A stretch of DNA of 64,000 nt from Natronomonas halophila (GCF_013391085.1 NZ_CP058334.1:682001-746000); one strand, 5' to 3'. Numbered from the stretch's first letter, positions 32,203 to 41,487 are shown. A program made the numbers and translations. Notes: generated from the letters alone by a model not told the origin.

Positions 32203-32634
32203 TTAGCTAATATCAACGACCAACAGCGGCCGGTCGGTCGCCTTGACGACACGCTCGGTCGTGCTGCCGAGGTTGAGGCGTTTCTCGCGGCCGGTGCGGC
32301 CGTGGGTACCGAGCACGAGCAGGTCGATGCCCGCCGACTCGGCGTAGGTTTGAATTTCGCGGTGGGGGACGCCCTCGGGCGTCGCGGTCGTGACGTCGAT
32401 ACCGGCGTCTTCGGCCCGTTCGGCGAGTTCGGAAACGGCCTCCTCGGCTTCCTCGGCCAGTTCGGCCTGAACCTCGTCTTTGTCGTCCGTTTCGGCCGCC
32501 AGCACGACGCGTCGGTCGATGATGGAGGCGATATGCAGCTCGGCATCGTAGGCCTCGGCGGCGCCGATAGCGTGTTCGAGTGCCTCGGAGGCGTTGTCGC
32601 TGCCGTCGGTCGGCAGCAGTACTGAATCGTACAT
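32203..32634 (-). CDS. Universal stress protein (ATP-binding UspA type)
   Basis: A 143-residue UspA protein with N-terminal MYDSVLLPTDGSDNASEALEHAI and the nucleotide motif LVLGTHGRTGREKRLNLGSTTERVVKATDRPLLVV (G-2X-G-9X-G-S/T). ATP binding is therefore likely. The ATG at 32634 is used; the extended frame to 32916 would cross into the next divergent gene. It has a Glu/Ala-rich helix in the middle (EVQAELAEEAEEAVSELAE). Confidence 0.92.
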   Translation of the reverse strand: MYDSVLLPTDGSDNASEALEHAIGAAEAYDAELHIASIIDRRVVLAAETDDKDEVQAELAEEAEEAVSELAERAEDAGIDVTTATPEGVPHREIQTYAESAGIDLLVLGTHGRTGREKRLNLGSTTERVVKATDRPLLVVDIS

Positions 32635-32776
32635 ACGGTCACCTCGGTGGCCCACCCACTTGTAACGCGAGGAGTCCGGAAGTATCGCCGGAACACGCTG
32701 GGAGTGACCCGCCGACGGCGACAGTATGGCATGCGTCGGCAGTAACGTTTTTGTGCCATCGTACCCGCTTCCGTGT

Positions 32777-33127
32777 GTGGGCGAGGACCGCAGTATCGAA
32801 GACGTTCTGGACACCATCGGCGACCAGCACGCACGGACCGTGCTCGCCGCGATTAGCCGTGAGCCTCGGTCGGCCAAGGAACTCGCGGAGTCGTGTGACC
32901 TCTCGCTGCCGACCATCTACCGGCGGCTGGAACTCCTGCAGGACCACGACCTCGTGACCGAGCAGACGGCCGTCGCCGAGGACGGCAACCACTACAACGT
33001 CTACAAATGCAACTTCGACAGCACCGTCATTCAACTGGAAGACGACGAGTACAAGGTCCGCATCTATCGAAAGGAGAACCTTCCGGACCGCTTTACCCAA
33101 CTGTGGGACGACCTCGGCGGCGAGTGA
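32777..33127 (+). CDS. ArsR-family winged-helix DNA-binding protein
   Basis: A 116-residue winged helix protein: DRSIEDVLDTIGDQHARTVLAAISREPRSAKELAESCDLSLPTIYRRLELLQDHDLVTEQ (about residues 4-63), then a wing. The GTG at 32777 is preferred: the TATA-like GTTTTTGT lies 23-30 bases before it (32747-32754), and the family's N-terminus begins with GEDRSIEDVL. The ATG at 32726 would add 17 residues including MACVGSNVFVPSYPLPC. It is followed 54 bases later by a membrane-protein gene often found beside such regulators. Confidence 0.82.
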   Translation: MGEDRSIEDVLDTIGDQHARTVLAAISREPRSAKELAESCDLSLPTIYRRLELLQDHDLVTEQTAVAEDGNHYNVYKCNFDSTVIQLEDDEYKVRIYRKENLPDRFTQLWDDLGGE

Positions 33128-33181
33128 GGCGGCGCGCGAGACGCCGAATACTTTTAATAGGGCGCGCGGATTCCCCCGCAC

Positions 33182-33472
33182 ATGGTCGATGTTCTACAGG
33201 GCGTCCTCATCCTGATGCGGCTGGTCCTTTTCGGTCTCTCGCTCGGACTGACCCTCATCAGTTTTCAGGCGTACTCGAAACGCGGGAGTGACCGCCTCCA
33301 GTACGCCTTTATCGGGTTCGCGTTCGTCAGCATGGGCGTGGCGGTGACGAACCTGACGACACAGGTCGGCGTCAGCGGCGACCTCGGACGGGAACTGCTC
33401 TATCTTCAGATCGCCGAGACGGTTCCGTTCATCGTCGGCTTCACGATGATTTATATATCCCTCTATCGCTGA
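33182..33472 (+). CDS. Three-helix membrane protein (DUF7521-like)
   Basis: A 96-residue hydrophobic protein with three helices (residues 5-27, 38-60, 74-94) and a conserved YSKRGSDRLQYAFIGFAFV loop. It stands downstream of an ArsR-type regulator, an arrangement typical of haloarchaeal DUF7521 genes. TACTTTTAATAG (33148-33159) upstream suggests its own promoter. Function unknown. Confidence 0.75.
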   Translation: MVDVLQGVLILMRLVLFGLSLGLTLISFQAYSKRGSDRLQYAFIGFAFVSMGVAVTNLTTQVGVSGDLGRELLYLQIAETVPFIVGFTMIYISLYR

Positions 33473-33475
33473 CGC

Positions 33476-33679
33476 TCAGTCCCATTCCTCGATGACGACG
33501 GCCTCCGAACTACAGTAGAGACACGACCCGCCGTGGGCCAGCGCCGCGAGCTGTCGACCACAGTTCAGACAGTGGAGTAACTCGCGGGCGCTGGCGTCGA
33601 GTTCCGCACGAATAGCAGCCGACTGTGGCGGAATCGCTCGGTTCGGTCGTCGGAGGTCCCGCTCGCGGTCCTCGGGCAT
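33476..33679 (-). CDS. Small zinc-finger protein
   Basis: A 67-residue protein with N-terminal basic region (PEDRERDLRRPNRAIPPQSAAIRAELD) and a C-terminal metal knuckle: C37-x2-C40 in LHCLNCGRQLAAL and C53-x2-C56 in GSCLYCSSEAVVIEEW. Zinc binding is likely. No family recognised beyond zinc-ribbon. It lies 4 bases from the convergent membrane gene and upstream of the hairpin element at 33718. Confidence 0.74.
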   Translation of the reverse strand: MPEDRERDLRRPNRAIPPQSAAIRAELDASARELLHCLNCGRQLAALAHGGSCLYCSSEAVVIEEWD

Positions 33680-33717
33680 GGGCCTAATAAGGCCGCCTGC
33701 CCCAAAAGCCTCCGCTC

Positions 33718-33798
33718 ATACGGATTGTTGTAGTCTTTTACCAGCGAGCGCCGAACTGTACCGAGCGCTCGCCGGTAATTTGTTACAACAATCCGTAT
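33718..33798. mobile_element. 81-base hairpin element (MITE-like) at the ychF stop codon
   Basis: 15-base perfect terminal inverted repeats ATACGGATTGTTGTA (33718-33732) and TACAACAATCCGTAT (33784-33798), with inner arms TTACCAGCGAGCGC and GCGCTCGCCGGTAA. The whole forms one long hairpin. The final T of the right arm is the first base (as read on the minus strand, last) of the TGA stop codon of the YchF gene, so the element sits exactly at the gene end. No transposase is encoded; it is probably a non-autonomous element or a natural 3' hairpin. Confidence 0.65.
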
Positions 33799-34991
33799 CA
33801 GTTCGTCGTGACGAGTTCGACGACGTCCCGGTGGGAGAGTTCGTGGTCGCTACCGATCTGCCGGTTCGCGCGGCAGTCGACACCGTGCAGCAGGCCGTCA
33901 CCGAGGTCCGAGTGGATGTGGTAGGCGAAATCCGAGGTGGTCGAGCCCTCGGGCAGGAGGAAGCAGTCGGGGAGGACCTTGCCGTCGGCGGTGCCGAGGC
34001 CGCCCGACGAACCGGGGAAGACCGCGACCATCCCGAGGACGTCAAAGAAGGCGTCTTCGAGGGCGCCCTGAACGCCGGTGCCGCCGTACTCCTCGACGAA
34101 CTCGGCAATCTGGTCGAGGCCGGCCTGCTGGTCGTCGGAGATATCGCCGACGATATCGAAGCTATCGTCGCCGGGCGTGTACTCGACGACGCCGTTCTCG
34201 TCGGCACTTTTGAGGGCCTTCTCGGCGTGGGCGCTGGCGGGGACGATAGTGAGGTGGTCGTAGTCGGGGTCCTCGACGATTTCCTCGTAGTTTGCCTGTG
34301 CGTCGGGTGTATCCATCTTGTTAGCCGCGATGACGATGGGTTTGGTTTCCTTGCGGATTTCGCGGGCCAGTTCCTCGCGGTCGGACTCGTCCCACGCTTC
34401 GGGTTCGAAGCCGAGCCCGACGCGGCGGATGAGGCGTTTGATTTCGTCCTCGTTGGTCCGGAAGGCCGTCATCTGCTCGGCGAGTTCGGTCTCGATGTCG
34501 GTCTCCTCGACGTTGTAGGCGCCCTCGTAGCGCTCGATACCGCGTTCGAGGATGTCGAGATACCACATGTCGAGTTCGTGTTCGAGGAAGTCGATGTCGT
34601 CGCGGGGGTCGTGGCCCTCAGTGGGTTCGCCCTCGGCGTCGGTCTGCCCGGAGAAGTCGACGACGTGGACGAGCACGTCGGCCTCGTTGAGGTCGGTCAG
34701 GAACTGGTTGCCGAGACCCGCGCCCTCGTGGGCGCCGGGAATCAGGCCGGCAACGTCCACGAGTTTGATGGGGACGAACCGCTCGTCGTCGCGGCAGAAG
34801 CCGGTATCCGGCGTGCAGGTCTCGTCGAAATCGGGGGCCGCACAGGGGACGCGAACGTAGGCCTCGCCGACCGAGGGGTCGATGGTCGTAAAGGGGTAGG
34901 CGCCCTCCGGCACGTCGTTCATCGTCGCCGCATTGAAAAAGGTGGACTTGCCGACAGAGGGCTTGCCGACGAGTCCGACGGTGTAGCTCAT
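33798..34991 (-). CDS. ychF: YchF/OLA1-type GTPase/ATPase with TGS domain
   Basis: A 397-residue Obg-superfamily protein. P-loop [10 protein letters not shown] (9-18), switch G3 [21 protein letters not shown]4-like NKMD, and the C-terminal TGS domain ([36 protein letters not shown]) typical for the family. It binds GTP or ATP and associates with ribosomes; the archaeal orthologue is essential-looking but of unresolved function. The stop codon coincides with the right end of the hairpin element at 33718-33798. Confidence 0.92.
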   Translation of the reverse strand: MSYTVGLVGKPSVGKSTFFNAATMNDVPEGAYPFTTIDPSVGEAYVRVPCAAPDFDETCTPDTGFCRDDERFVPIKLVDVAGLIPGAHEGAGLGNQFLTDLNEADVLVHVVDFSGQTDAEGEPTEGHDPRDDIDFLEHELDMWYLDILERGIERYEGAYNVEETDIETELAEQMTAFRTNEDEIKRLIRRVGLGFEPEAWDESDREELAREIRKETKPIVIAANKMDTPDAQANYEEIVEDPDYDHLTIVPASAHAEKALKSADENGVVEYTPGDDSFDIVGDISDDQQAGLDQIAEFVEEYGGTGVQGALEDAFFDVLGMVAVFPGSSGGLGTADGKVLPDCFLLPEGSTTSDFAYHIHSDLGDGLLHGVDCRANRQIGSDHELSHRDVVELVTTN

Positions 34992-35075
34992 ACGCCCGGT
35001 ATCCCGCTGAGACTCAAGAGGGCTTCCATCGGGCCCGCCTCTGCGAATCGGTGACAGGCATCGTGTTTCGGTGGC

Positions 35076-35618
35076 CTACGCGCAGTCCCACTCGCTTCTG
35101 AGCAGGCCGTAGAGGACCATATCGCGATGGGCGCCGTCGACGAACATGTACTTGCGACGGCGGCCTTCCTCGCTGAATCCGAGCGACTCCAGCAGACCAC
35201 GGGAGGCGTCGTTGAAAGCGAACGCCTCCGCACCGACGGCGGGGGTGTCGTACTCACGGAAGACGTAGTCGATGGCCAGCGAGACGGCCGTCGTGCCGTA
35301 GCCCTCGCCGTGGACCGAGGGGACGAGCCAGTAGCCGAGTTCCGGCCGCTTGTAGTCGGCATCCATGACGCTCACCTGACCGATTTTCCTGAGTTCGTCG
35401 TCGGCCGGCTGGCCGGATGCCGCGGGGTCGTCTTCGAGGCAGACGACGAAGGTATCGCCGTCGCCGGGAACGTCGATTTCCTCGCGGCTTCGGACCGGAT
35501 TGCCGAGCGGGTACCGGATGTCGGGGTCGGCGCTCGCCCGCTGCAAAAAGGGAATGTCCTCGGATTCGGCGAGACGGAGGGAGACGCGGTCGTCGCTGGC
35601 GACGCGTGGACCGGGCAT
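35076..35618 (-). CDS. GNAT-family N-acetyltransferase (RimJ-like)
   Basis: A 180-residue GNAT protein: VSLRLAESEDIPFLQRASADPDIRYPLGNP near the N-terminus, GYWLVPSVHGEGYGTTAVSLAIDYVF (acetyl-CoA loop, Q/RxxGxG/A variant HGEGYGT), and EAFAFNDASRGLLESLGFSEEGRRRKYMFVDG, with the conserved Asn and aromatic end of RimJ/RimL proteins. It acetylates an unknown amine or peptide N-terminus. Immediately upstream of the ychF promoter; no operon evident. Confidence 0.88.
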   Translation of the reverse strand: MPGPRVASDDRVSLRLAESEDIPFLQRASADPDIRYPLGNPVRSREEIDVPGDGDTFVVCLEDDPAASGQPADDELRKIGQVSVMDADYKRPELGYWLVPSVHGEGYGTTAVSLAIDYVFREYDTPAVGAEAFAFNDASRGLLESLGFSEEGRRRKYMFVDGAHRDMVLYGLLRSEWDCA

Positions 35619-35679
35619 ATCACCGCGGTCCGTGGGGTCCGTAATGGGTCTTCGGGAGGGCAGCGAGACGGTCGGCGTC

Positions 35680-35802
35680 TCAGAGGACGAGACTGGCGAG
35701 TTGATACAGGAGGCCGATGCCGAAAATCGCGACCATGAGCGCGGTCGTCACGACGACGACCGGCGAGAGGTGTTCTTCTTCCTCGATGATGTAATCCTTC
35801 AT
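35680..35802 (-). CDS. 40-residue single-helix membrane micro-protein
   Basis: ATG at 35802-35800 to TGA at 35682-35680: MKDYIIEEEEHLSP, then a hydrophobic helix VVVVTTALMVAIFGIG and LLYQLASLVL. The acidic N-terminal tail and one transmembrane helix resemble small haloarchaeal membrane proteins. Only 41 codons, but the composition and clean start make it more than random. Function unknown. Confidence 0.6.
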   Translation of the reverse strand: MKDYIIEEEEHLSPVVVVTTALMVAIFGIGLLYQLASLVL

Positions 35803-35898
35803 ACCCGGGTCGACGCTGGCGCCACGAAAAAGCGTTGTGTCACCGTCCAGCGACCAGAAGGAAACGCTCTTGGTTTCGACACCAGTTCGGTCACGTGG

Positions 35899-36429
35899 AT
35901 GTCACGAACAGGTCAGTCGACAGGGGATTCGGGGGAAAGACGACCAGAACTGGTCGTCGTCTGTGGGCTTCCCGGCGTCGGTAAATCCACCGTCGCCCGC
36001 GCCGTTGCGGACCGACTGGACGCGGCCGTCCTGCGGACGGACGTGGTGCGGAAGGAACTCTTCGACGACCCGAAGTACACCAGCGAGGAGAGTACGACGG
36101 TCTACAACGAACTCCTCGCCCGCGCTCGCGACCGTCTCGCAGATGGGGAGTCGGTCGTTCTCGATGCGACGTTCAAGACCCGCAGTCGGCGGCGCGAGGC
36201 CCGCGATATCGCTGCGGAGGTCGACGCCGACTTCCGCCTCGTGCACGTCGACTGCGATACCGAGGTGGTCGAACGCCGTATCGCCGCCCGCGACGACGTC
36301 AGCGACGCCGACTTCGAGGTTCACCTCCAGTTCAAGGACCGCTTCGAGCCGATCGAGATGGACCACGAGCGCATCGACAACTCGGGCGCGGAATCCGAAA
36401 CCGTCCAGCAGGTCGAAGCGACGTTCTGA
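35899..36429 (+). CDS. AAA/P-loop kinase-like ATPase
   Basis: A 176-residue P-loop protein: VVVCGLPGVGKSTVARAVADRLDAAVLRTDVVRKELFDD (Walker A residues about 24-31), and SVVLDATFKTRSRRREARDIA with an acidic-Walker-B-like DAT. The C-terminal half has helices of the gluconate-kinase/shikimate-kinase-like group. Probably phosphorylates a small molecule or a sugar; substrate unknown. The longer frame starting 35500 is a shadow of the GNAT gene. Confidence 0.82.
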   Translation: MSRTGQSTGDSGERRPELVVVCGLPGVGKSTVARAVADRLDAAVLRTDVVRKELFDDPKYTSEESTTVYNELLARARDRLADGESVVLDATFKTRSRRREARDIAAEVDADFRLVHVDCDTEVVERRIAARDDVSDADFEVHLQFKDRFEPIEMDHERIDNSGAESETVQQVEATF

Positions 36430-36456
36430 GGCGGCCGGGCGAAACCCGTCAGGGGC

Positions 36457-36804
36457 TCAGAGGAACGCGGCAAACGACAGCAGGAAAGTCAGCAGCATGA
36501 CGAGGACGCCGAGAACGCCCAGCGCCGCCACCACTGCGCCGGCGACCGTATTCTCGCTTTCGTGGAGTTTGTAGCCACAGAAGATGGCGACCGGAGCGAA
36601 CACGACCGGGAGGGCAATAAGGGAAAGAACGCCGGACAGTAGTCCGAACACCAGATACGCGGTGGTGTTGTCGTCCTCGGCCGGCGCCGGGGTCTGTCGG
36701 ACGCCGCAGTTCGGGCAGATTTCGGTTTCTTCCTTGATGATGTCGCCACAGCTCGTACAGTAACACTCGTCGGAGGCGGGCGTTCGTTCCGCTGACTGCG
36801 CCAT
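36457..36804 (-). CDS. Zinc-ribbon membrane protein
   Basis: A 115-residue protein: N-terminal zinc ribbon CYCTSCGDIIKEETEICPNCGV (C14/C16-x2-C19 and C30-x2-C33), then two or three hydrophobic segments (about residues 47-72, 76-93, 95-115). The GYKLHESENTVAGAVVAALG stretch is typical for the DUF4190-like zinc-ribbon family of haloarchaea. Function unknown. Start at ATG 36804. Confidence 0.78.
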   Translation of the reverse strand: MAQSAERTPASDECYCTSCGDIIKEETEICPNCGVRQTPAPAEDDNTTAYLVFGLLSGVLSLIALPVVFAPVAIFCGYKLHESENTVAGAVVAALGVLGVLVMLLTFLLSFAAFL

Positions 36805-36860
36805 TGGGCCTACGTCCTGGAGCAGCCGCTTAAGTGTTACAGTACGCCATACCGTCGCGG

Positions 36861-38195
36861 TCAGTCGATGGGTCGGACCGTCGCCGTCACGCCGTCGGTC
36901 GGTCGGAGCGTCGGCGTCACTCGCAGGGAGTCCAACTCCGTTTCGGCGACCTCGATATCGAAGTCCCGCACCAGTCGTGCGAGCGTGAGCGTGGCACCAG
37001 CGAGGGCAAAGCCCTGCCCGATACAGGCGTGTGGCCCCGTCGAGAAGGGGAAGTAGGCCTCGACGTCGTTCGGATTGCGCCGCGCCCAGCGGTCGGGGTC
37101 GAACCGCTCGGGGTCGTCGAAATATCGGTCGTCGCGATGGATGGACCACAGCGGGACGATGACGCCCGAATCGCCCGGGATACGGTACTCGCCGAAGTCG
37201 ACCGGCTCTTCGGTCTGTCGGAAGACGGCCCACGCAGGCGGGTAGAGCCGGAGGGCCTCCCGATACGCGCGCTTGGTGTATTGCAGGTTCGCGAGGTCCT
37301 CGTGTGTCGGCGGCCCATCGCCGAGTGCGGCTTGGGCCTCCTCGCGGACGCGCTCGCGGGTTTCGGGGTTCCACGACAGCAACGCCAGCGTGTAGGTGAG
37401 ACTCAGCGCCGTCGTCTCGTGGCCGGCGATGAGGAACGTCGACACCTCGTCGCGAATCTGATGTTCGGGGTAGTCGACCTCGGGGTCGTCCTCGGCCTCA
37501 AGCAGGAGCGTCAGCATGTCCATCCCCTCGTCGCCCGCCGCGAGGTCCGCGCGCCGTCGTTCGATGAGGTCCTCCGCGAGGCCGCGAATCCCCTCGGCGG
37601 CCTCACGGAACTCCGGGGACGTCCGGGTCGGCACCCAGTCGGGCATGGCGATTTCGGGGCCGAACTCGAATTCCTCGCCGGCGGCGCGCATCCACTCGTG
37701 GAAGGTGTCGGCCCGCTGCTTGCCGATGTCCTCGCCGAGCAGGATTTCGGAGGCGACCCGAACGGTCAGCGAGGTGGCAGCCCGATGGAGGTTCAGGGTC
37801 TGCGGGCCGGCCTCGGCCCACCGCTCGGCGAGCGCCTCGACGCGTTCGCCGGTGGTGTCCGCGTAGGCGTTGACCTGCTGGCCGCCGAACGCCGGCCCCA
37901 TCACGGAGCGTTGCTGTCGCCACAGCGCGCCCTCGCTCTGGACGAGGCCGTTTTCGGCTATCATGGCCGCCGAATCAAGCGCTTCGAGGCGTGGGAAGTC
38001 CTCGGGCCGTTCGAGGGCCTCACGGGCGAGTTTCGGGTTCGTCAGGAGGACGAGCGGGCCCTTCCCGGGCACCGGAATCGAGGTGCCGTCCTCGAAGCGG
38101 GACTGGATACCCTCCAGAAAACGGAACGTCTCGGTGCCGAACCGCAGGGCGTTCAGAACGCCGGCGTCCGGCGGTGACGGCAGACTCCGTGACAT
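36861..38195 (-). CDS. Cytochrome P450
   Basis: A 444-residue cytosolic P450. I-helix oxygen-activation motif AGHETT (257-262), ExxR Glu313-Arg316 in EALR, and heme loop FPFSTGPHACIGQGFA with axial Cys391. Length is close to bacterial-type, soluble P450s, so a separate ferredoxin and reductase must supply electrons; none is beside it. The substrate is unknown. It is a single-gene unit between the zinc-ribbon and CNNM genes. Confidence 0.94.
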   Translation of the reverse strand: MSRSLPSPPDAGVLNALRFGTETFRFLEGIQSRFEDGTSIPVPGKGPLVLLTNPKLAREALERPEDFPRLEALDSAAMIAENGLVQSEGALWRQQRSVMGPAFGGQQVNAYADTTGERVEALAERWAEAGPQTLNLHRAATSLTVRVASEILLGEDIGKQRADTFHEWMRAAGEEFEFGPEIAMPDWVPTRTSPEFREAAEGIRGLAEDLIERRRADLAAGDEGMDMLTLLLEAEDDPEVDYPEHQIRDEVSTFLIAGHETTALSLTYTLALLSWNPETRERVREEAQAALGDGPPTHEDLANLQYTKRAYREALRLYPPAWAVFRQTEEPVDFGEYRIPGDSGVIVPLWSIHRDDRYFDDPERFDPDRWARRNPNDVEAYFPFSTGPHACIGQGFALAGATLTLARLVRDFDIEVAETELDSLRVTPTLRPTDGVTATVRPID

Positions 38196-38288
38196 GCGTT
38201 ACACTATGGCTCTGGGTGTTTGGTGGTTTCGCCACCCCACGTCGCTGGCCGGGATGTATGACCGGCTCAGTTCGACCGGGCGCCTTCG
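38196..38288. terminator. Short gap with a GGTGG hairpin behind the CNNM gene
   Basis: Contains GGTGGTTTCGCCACC (38221-38235), a 6-base-arm hairpin downstream of the CNNM stop codon on the minus strand and upstream of the P450 ATG. It may be a weak terminator; the flanking T-run is missing. Confidence 0.35.
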
Positions 38289-39653
38289 TTACGTCTGCGA
38301 GTCGTCGGTAGCTTCGGAATCGCCATCGGCAGCCTCGGCCGCGTCTTCCCCGTCGGCTTCCCGAACCAGCAGCGTCGCGATGCGTGACCCCTCGATGCTC
38401 TCGACTTCGATGACGTGGCCGGCGATTTCGATGCTGTCGCCGGGTTCGGGGGCGCGGTCGAGCCGTTCGAGCACCAGTCCGCCGACGGTATCGTAGTCGG
38501 CGCTTTCGAGGTCGACGCCCAGCGCGTCGCTGGCGGCCCACAGGGAGACGCCGCCGTCCATCTCGTAGTCGCCGTCAGACTGGCGGCGTATCGACGGCTC
38601 GCCCGTCTCGGTGTCGAACTCGTCGCGGAGGTCGCCGACCACGATTTCGACGACGTCCTCGACGGTCGCGATGCCCTCGAAGCCGCCCCATTCGTCGATG
38701 ACGGCAGCCATCTGCTGGTGCTCGCTTCGGAACTGCAAGAGGAGTTGGTCGATGCTGACCGTCTCCGGGACGACGAGCACCTCGCGGGCGAGGTCGCCCG
38801 CGGTCGTGTCCCGGTCTTCCTCGCTTGCCTGCAGGACGTCCTTGACGTCGACGAAGCCGACGACCTGATCTTCCTCGCCGACGACCGGATACCGCGTGTG
38901 GCCGGATTCCAGGACGGTCGCTCGAATCTCCGCCAGCGAGGCGTCGGCCGGCAGACTCGTCACGTCCGGCCGGGGGACCATAACCTCCCGAACGGTGGTG
39001 TCGTCGAGCGCGAAGACGCGGTCTATCATCTCGACTTCGGCGGTGTCGACGTTGCCCGCCTCGCCGGCCCGTGCCAGCACGCGCCGTATCTCGCGTTCTT
39101 CGAGCGTCTCGTCGGTCTCGGAGGCCGGCGGCACGCCGAGCATTCGCGTGAAGGCGTTGGCCGTCCCGTTGAAGACGATGAGTGCCGGATAGAAGAGGAG
39201 ATAGCAGAACCGCATCGGCGGCGCGACGAAAAGCGAGACGCGTTCGGCATCGGCGATGGCGATGGTCTTCGGCGCGAGTTCGCCGAAGACGACGTGGAGG
39301 AACGTGATAAAGGAAAAGGCGATGGCGAAGGCGACCAGATGGAGGAGCGACGGCGGCAGGAGCGTGCCCAGCACGGGTTCGATGAGTGTCGCGACGGCGG
39401 GTTCGCCGGCCCACCCCAGTCCGAGCGATGCGAGCGTGATGCCGAGTTGGGTGACGGCCAGATAGTCGTCGAGGTTCTTCATCACCGCATCGAGCGTGTC
39501 GGCACCGGCCTTCCCCTCGGCGACGAGTTGCTCGACCGACGTCGAGCGAACCCGGACGAAGGCGAACTCCGAGGCGACGAAGAAGCCGTTCAGCGCCACG
39601 AGAAACAGCGCTATGAAGAGCCGACCCGCCGAGAACGCGAGGTCTACCGCCAT
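38289..39653 (-). CDS. CNNM/CorC-type transporter (DUF21-CBS-CorC_HlyC)
   Basis: A 454-residue protein. N-terminal DUF21 (about 1-190) with three hydrophobic helices and NGFFVASEFAFVRVRSTSVEQL, then LPADASLAEIRATVLESGHTRYPVVGEEDQVVGFVDVKDVLQ (CBS pair, about 215-340), and a C-terminal CorC_HlyC domain. Family members transport Mg2+/Co2+ or regulate their export. The Ser/Asp/Glu-rich tail after residue 430 (EDAAEAADGDSEATDDSQT) is an acidic extension common in haloarchaea. Specific metal unknown. Confidence 0.9.
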   Translation of the reverse strand: MAVDLAFSAGRLFIALFLVALNGFFVASEFAFVRVRSTSVEQLVAEGKAGADTLDAVMKNLDDYLAVTQLGITLASLGLGWAGEPAVATLIEPVLGTLLPPSLLHLVAFAIAFSFITFLHVVFGELAPKTIAIADAERVSLFVAPPMRFCYLLFYPALIVFNGTANAFTRMLGVPPASETDETLEEREIRRVLARAGEAGNVDTAEVEMIDRVFALDDTTVREVMVPRPDVTSLPADASLAEIRATVLESGHTRYPVVGEEDQVVGFVDVKDVLQASEEDRDTTAGDLAREVLVVPETVSIDQLLLQFRSEHQQMAAVIDEWGGFEGIATVEDVVEIVVGDLRDEFDTETGEPSIRRQSDGDYEMDGGVSLWAASDALGVDLESADYDTVGGLVLERLDRAPEPGDSIEIAGHVIEVESIEGSRIATLLVREADGEDAAEAADGDSEATDDSQT

Positions 39654-39768
39654 CTTGCCCCCGCACCGTCAGCACGCCATCGAATCGTTGTCATACCGAC
39701 CCTTCTCGCCCCGGCGTCAAAACGTTGGCCGAAGCGGTGTCTGCGTCACACGGCTACGGACGGTAGCC

Positions 39769-41337
39769 TCAATCGGCGGCCGTCGCGTTGTCCGGCACCT
39801 GTTTGACGACGTATCGCTGGCCGACCATCGGGTCCAGCAACGTATCGACCGGCGCGTGGTCGTCCCGGAGTATCGGCGCGTCGTCGCCCGGGGTCTCCCG
39901 CTCGTAGTTCTCGATTTCGGCCGCGAGGTCGATGCCGATGTCGCGCCGTTCGTTCCGCGCTCGGAGTTCCGACTGGGATATCGACTCGTCGTTTTTCGTC
40001 GCGACGACCTCGATGTTCTGGACGACGCCCGCACCGGCCGTCGGGAAGCCGTAGACCTGCGGATACACCTGCTGCATCGTCCGGTATTCGGCCTGATAGA
40101 ACTTCGAAGCGGGGCCGTTCGGCGCCGAGATGATGTTCGCAAAGAGGACGCCGTCCTCCGAGAGGCGGTCCTTCGTCAGTTGCATGAACTCGACGGTGGT
40201 CAACTGGAACGGCACCTTGTCCTTCTTGTAGGCGTCGAGCACGATGAGGTCGTAGGTGTGGTCGGTCTCCCGGAGGAACTGCCGGCCGTCGGCATTGTGG
40301 ATGTTGAGTTGCTCGGATTCCTCGACTCGGAAGTACTCCTTTGCGGTGTCGATGACGACGGGGTCGATTTCGACCACGTCGACGGTGGCGTTGTACTCGG
40401 AGACGAACCGTTTGGGGCCGCTAAACCCCCCGCCGCCGACGAAGAGCACGCGGTCGATTTCGTCGGGGTCCTCGACGAAAAGATACGGCATGTGGAAGTA
40501 CCGGGTGTACTCGAAGACGTAGCGGTCGGGGTCGTCGAGGTCCATCGCGCTGTGGCGCTGGCCGTCGAGATACAGCGTCCGCGTGTCGCCCATGTCGGCG
40601 ACTTCGAGTTCCTGATACGGCGTCTGGGTCTGGTAGACGACGTTGCCGCCGGTCGAGAAACCGATGGCGCCGCTGCTGACGGCCGTCACGAGCATGATGG
40701 TCACGCAGATGGTGGCGAACAGCGGGTCACGGTCGATGGAGGGCAGCGTCATCGACAGTGCCGTCACGACGAGCAGGACGCCGAAGATGAAGCCGATGAC
40801 CTCGACGCCGAAGGAGGGAATCAGGAAGAACGTGGTCCCGAAGGCGCCCAGAATGCTGCCGACCGTCCCGAGGGCATACACCCGACCGGAGGCCTCGCCG
40901 ACGGCCTCGGTTCCCGACAGTTCGGCCGCATACGGACTGACGAACCCGAGCAGGTACGTCGGCGGGCCGAAAAGCAGGATGACGGCGGGCAGCGAGGCAA
41001 ACCGACTCGGCAGCGGGAACGCCGTCGTCGAGGCCACGAGCAAATCGCTCGCGAAGACCAACACTGCGACGTAGCCCGCCGTCCAGATGAACAGCCACGA
41101 GAGGCGCTTCGGACTAGCGCGGTTGGCGGCGCGCTTGCCGCCGTAGTGGTAGCCGAGACTCAGCGCCGCGAGGAACACCCCGATGATGCTGCCCCATGTG
41201 TAGATGCTGCTGCCGAACTGCGGGGCGACGATACGACCCGCGAGTATCTCCAGCCCCATGCTCGCCACCCCGGAGACGAACACCGCGAGTTCGGGCGCCG
41301 TCAGGTTGCCCGCTCGCAGGCGTCGAAACGCGTCCAT
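39769..41337 (-). CDS. Membrane-fused spermidine synthase-like protein
   Basis: A 522-residue protein combining about eight N-terminal membrane helices (1-250; FVSGVASMGLEILAGRIVAPQFGSSIYTWGSIIGVFLAALSLGY) with a C-terminal aminopropyltransferase-type Rossmann domain (VLFVGGGGFSGPKRFVSEYNATVDVVEIDPVVIDTA, then FLRETDHTYDLIVLDAYKKDKVPFQL). The SAM-type GGGG loop and DAY motif are conserved. Substrate, and whether it makes a polyamine or another product, is unknown; family proteins are termed fused MFS/spermidine synthases. Confidence 0.88.
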   Translation of the reverse strand: MDAFRRLRAGNLTAPELAVFVSGVASMGLEILAGRIVAPQFGSSIYTWGSIIGVFLAALSLGYHYGGKRAANRASPKRLSWLFIWTAGYVAVLVFASDLLVASTTAFPLPSRFASLPAVILLFGPPTYLLGFVSPYAAELSGTEAVGEASGRVYALGTVGSILGAFGTTFFLIPSFGVEVIGFIFGVLLVVTALSMTLPSIDRDPLFATICVTIMLVTAVSSGAIGFSTGGNVVYQTQTPYQELEVADMGDTRTLYLDGQRHSAMDLDDPDRYVFEYTRYFHMPYLFVEDPDEIDRVLFVGGGGFSGPKRFVSEYNATVDVVEIDPVVIDTAKEYFRVEESEQLNIHNADGRQFLRETDHTYDLIVLDAYKKDKVPFQLTTVEFMQLTKDRLSEDGVLFANIISAPNGPASKFYQAEYRTMQQVYPQVYGFPTAGAGVVQNIEVVATKNDESISQSELRARNERRDIGIDLAAEIENYERETPGDDAPILRDDHAPVDTLLDPMVGQRYVVKQVPDNATAAD

Positions 41338-41487
41338 GTGTTAATGGGTACCACTTTTCGGAGATAAACCTTGGCGAGGCGGTATCCTTCGGGCCACCCG
41401 GACGGGCGAGGGTGCCAGCGACACCAGCAGGTATCGACCGGTGCCGAACGGAGATGGAGGACCGATTCAGGCCGGCGGCCCGGACGA

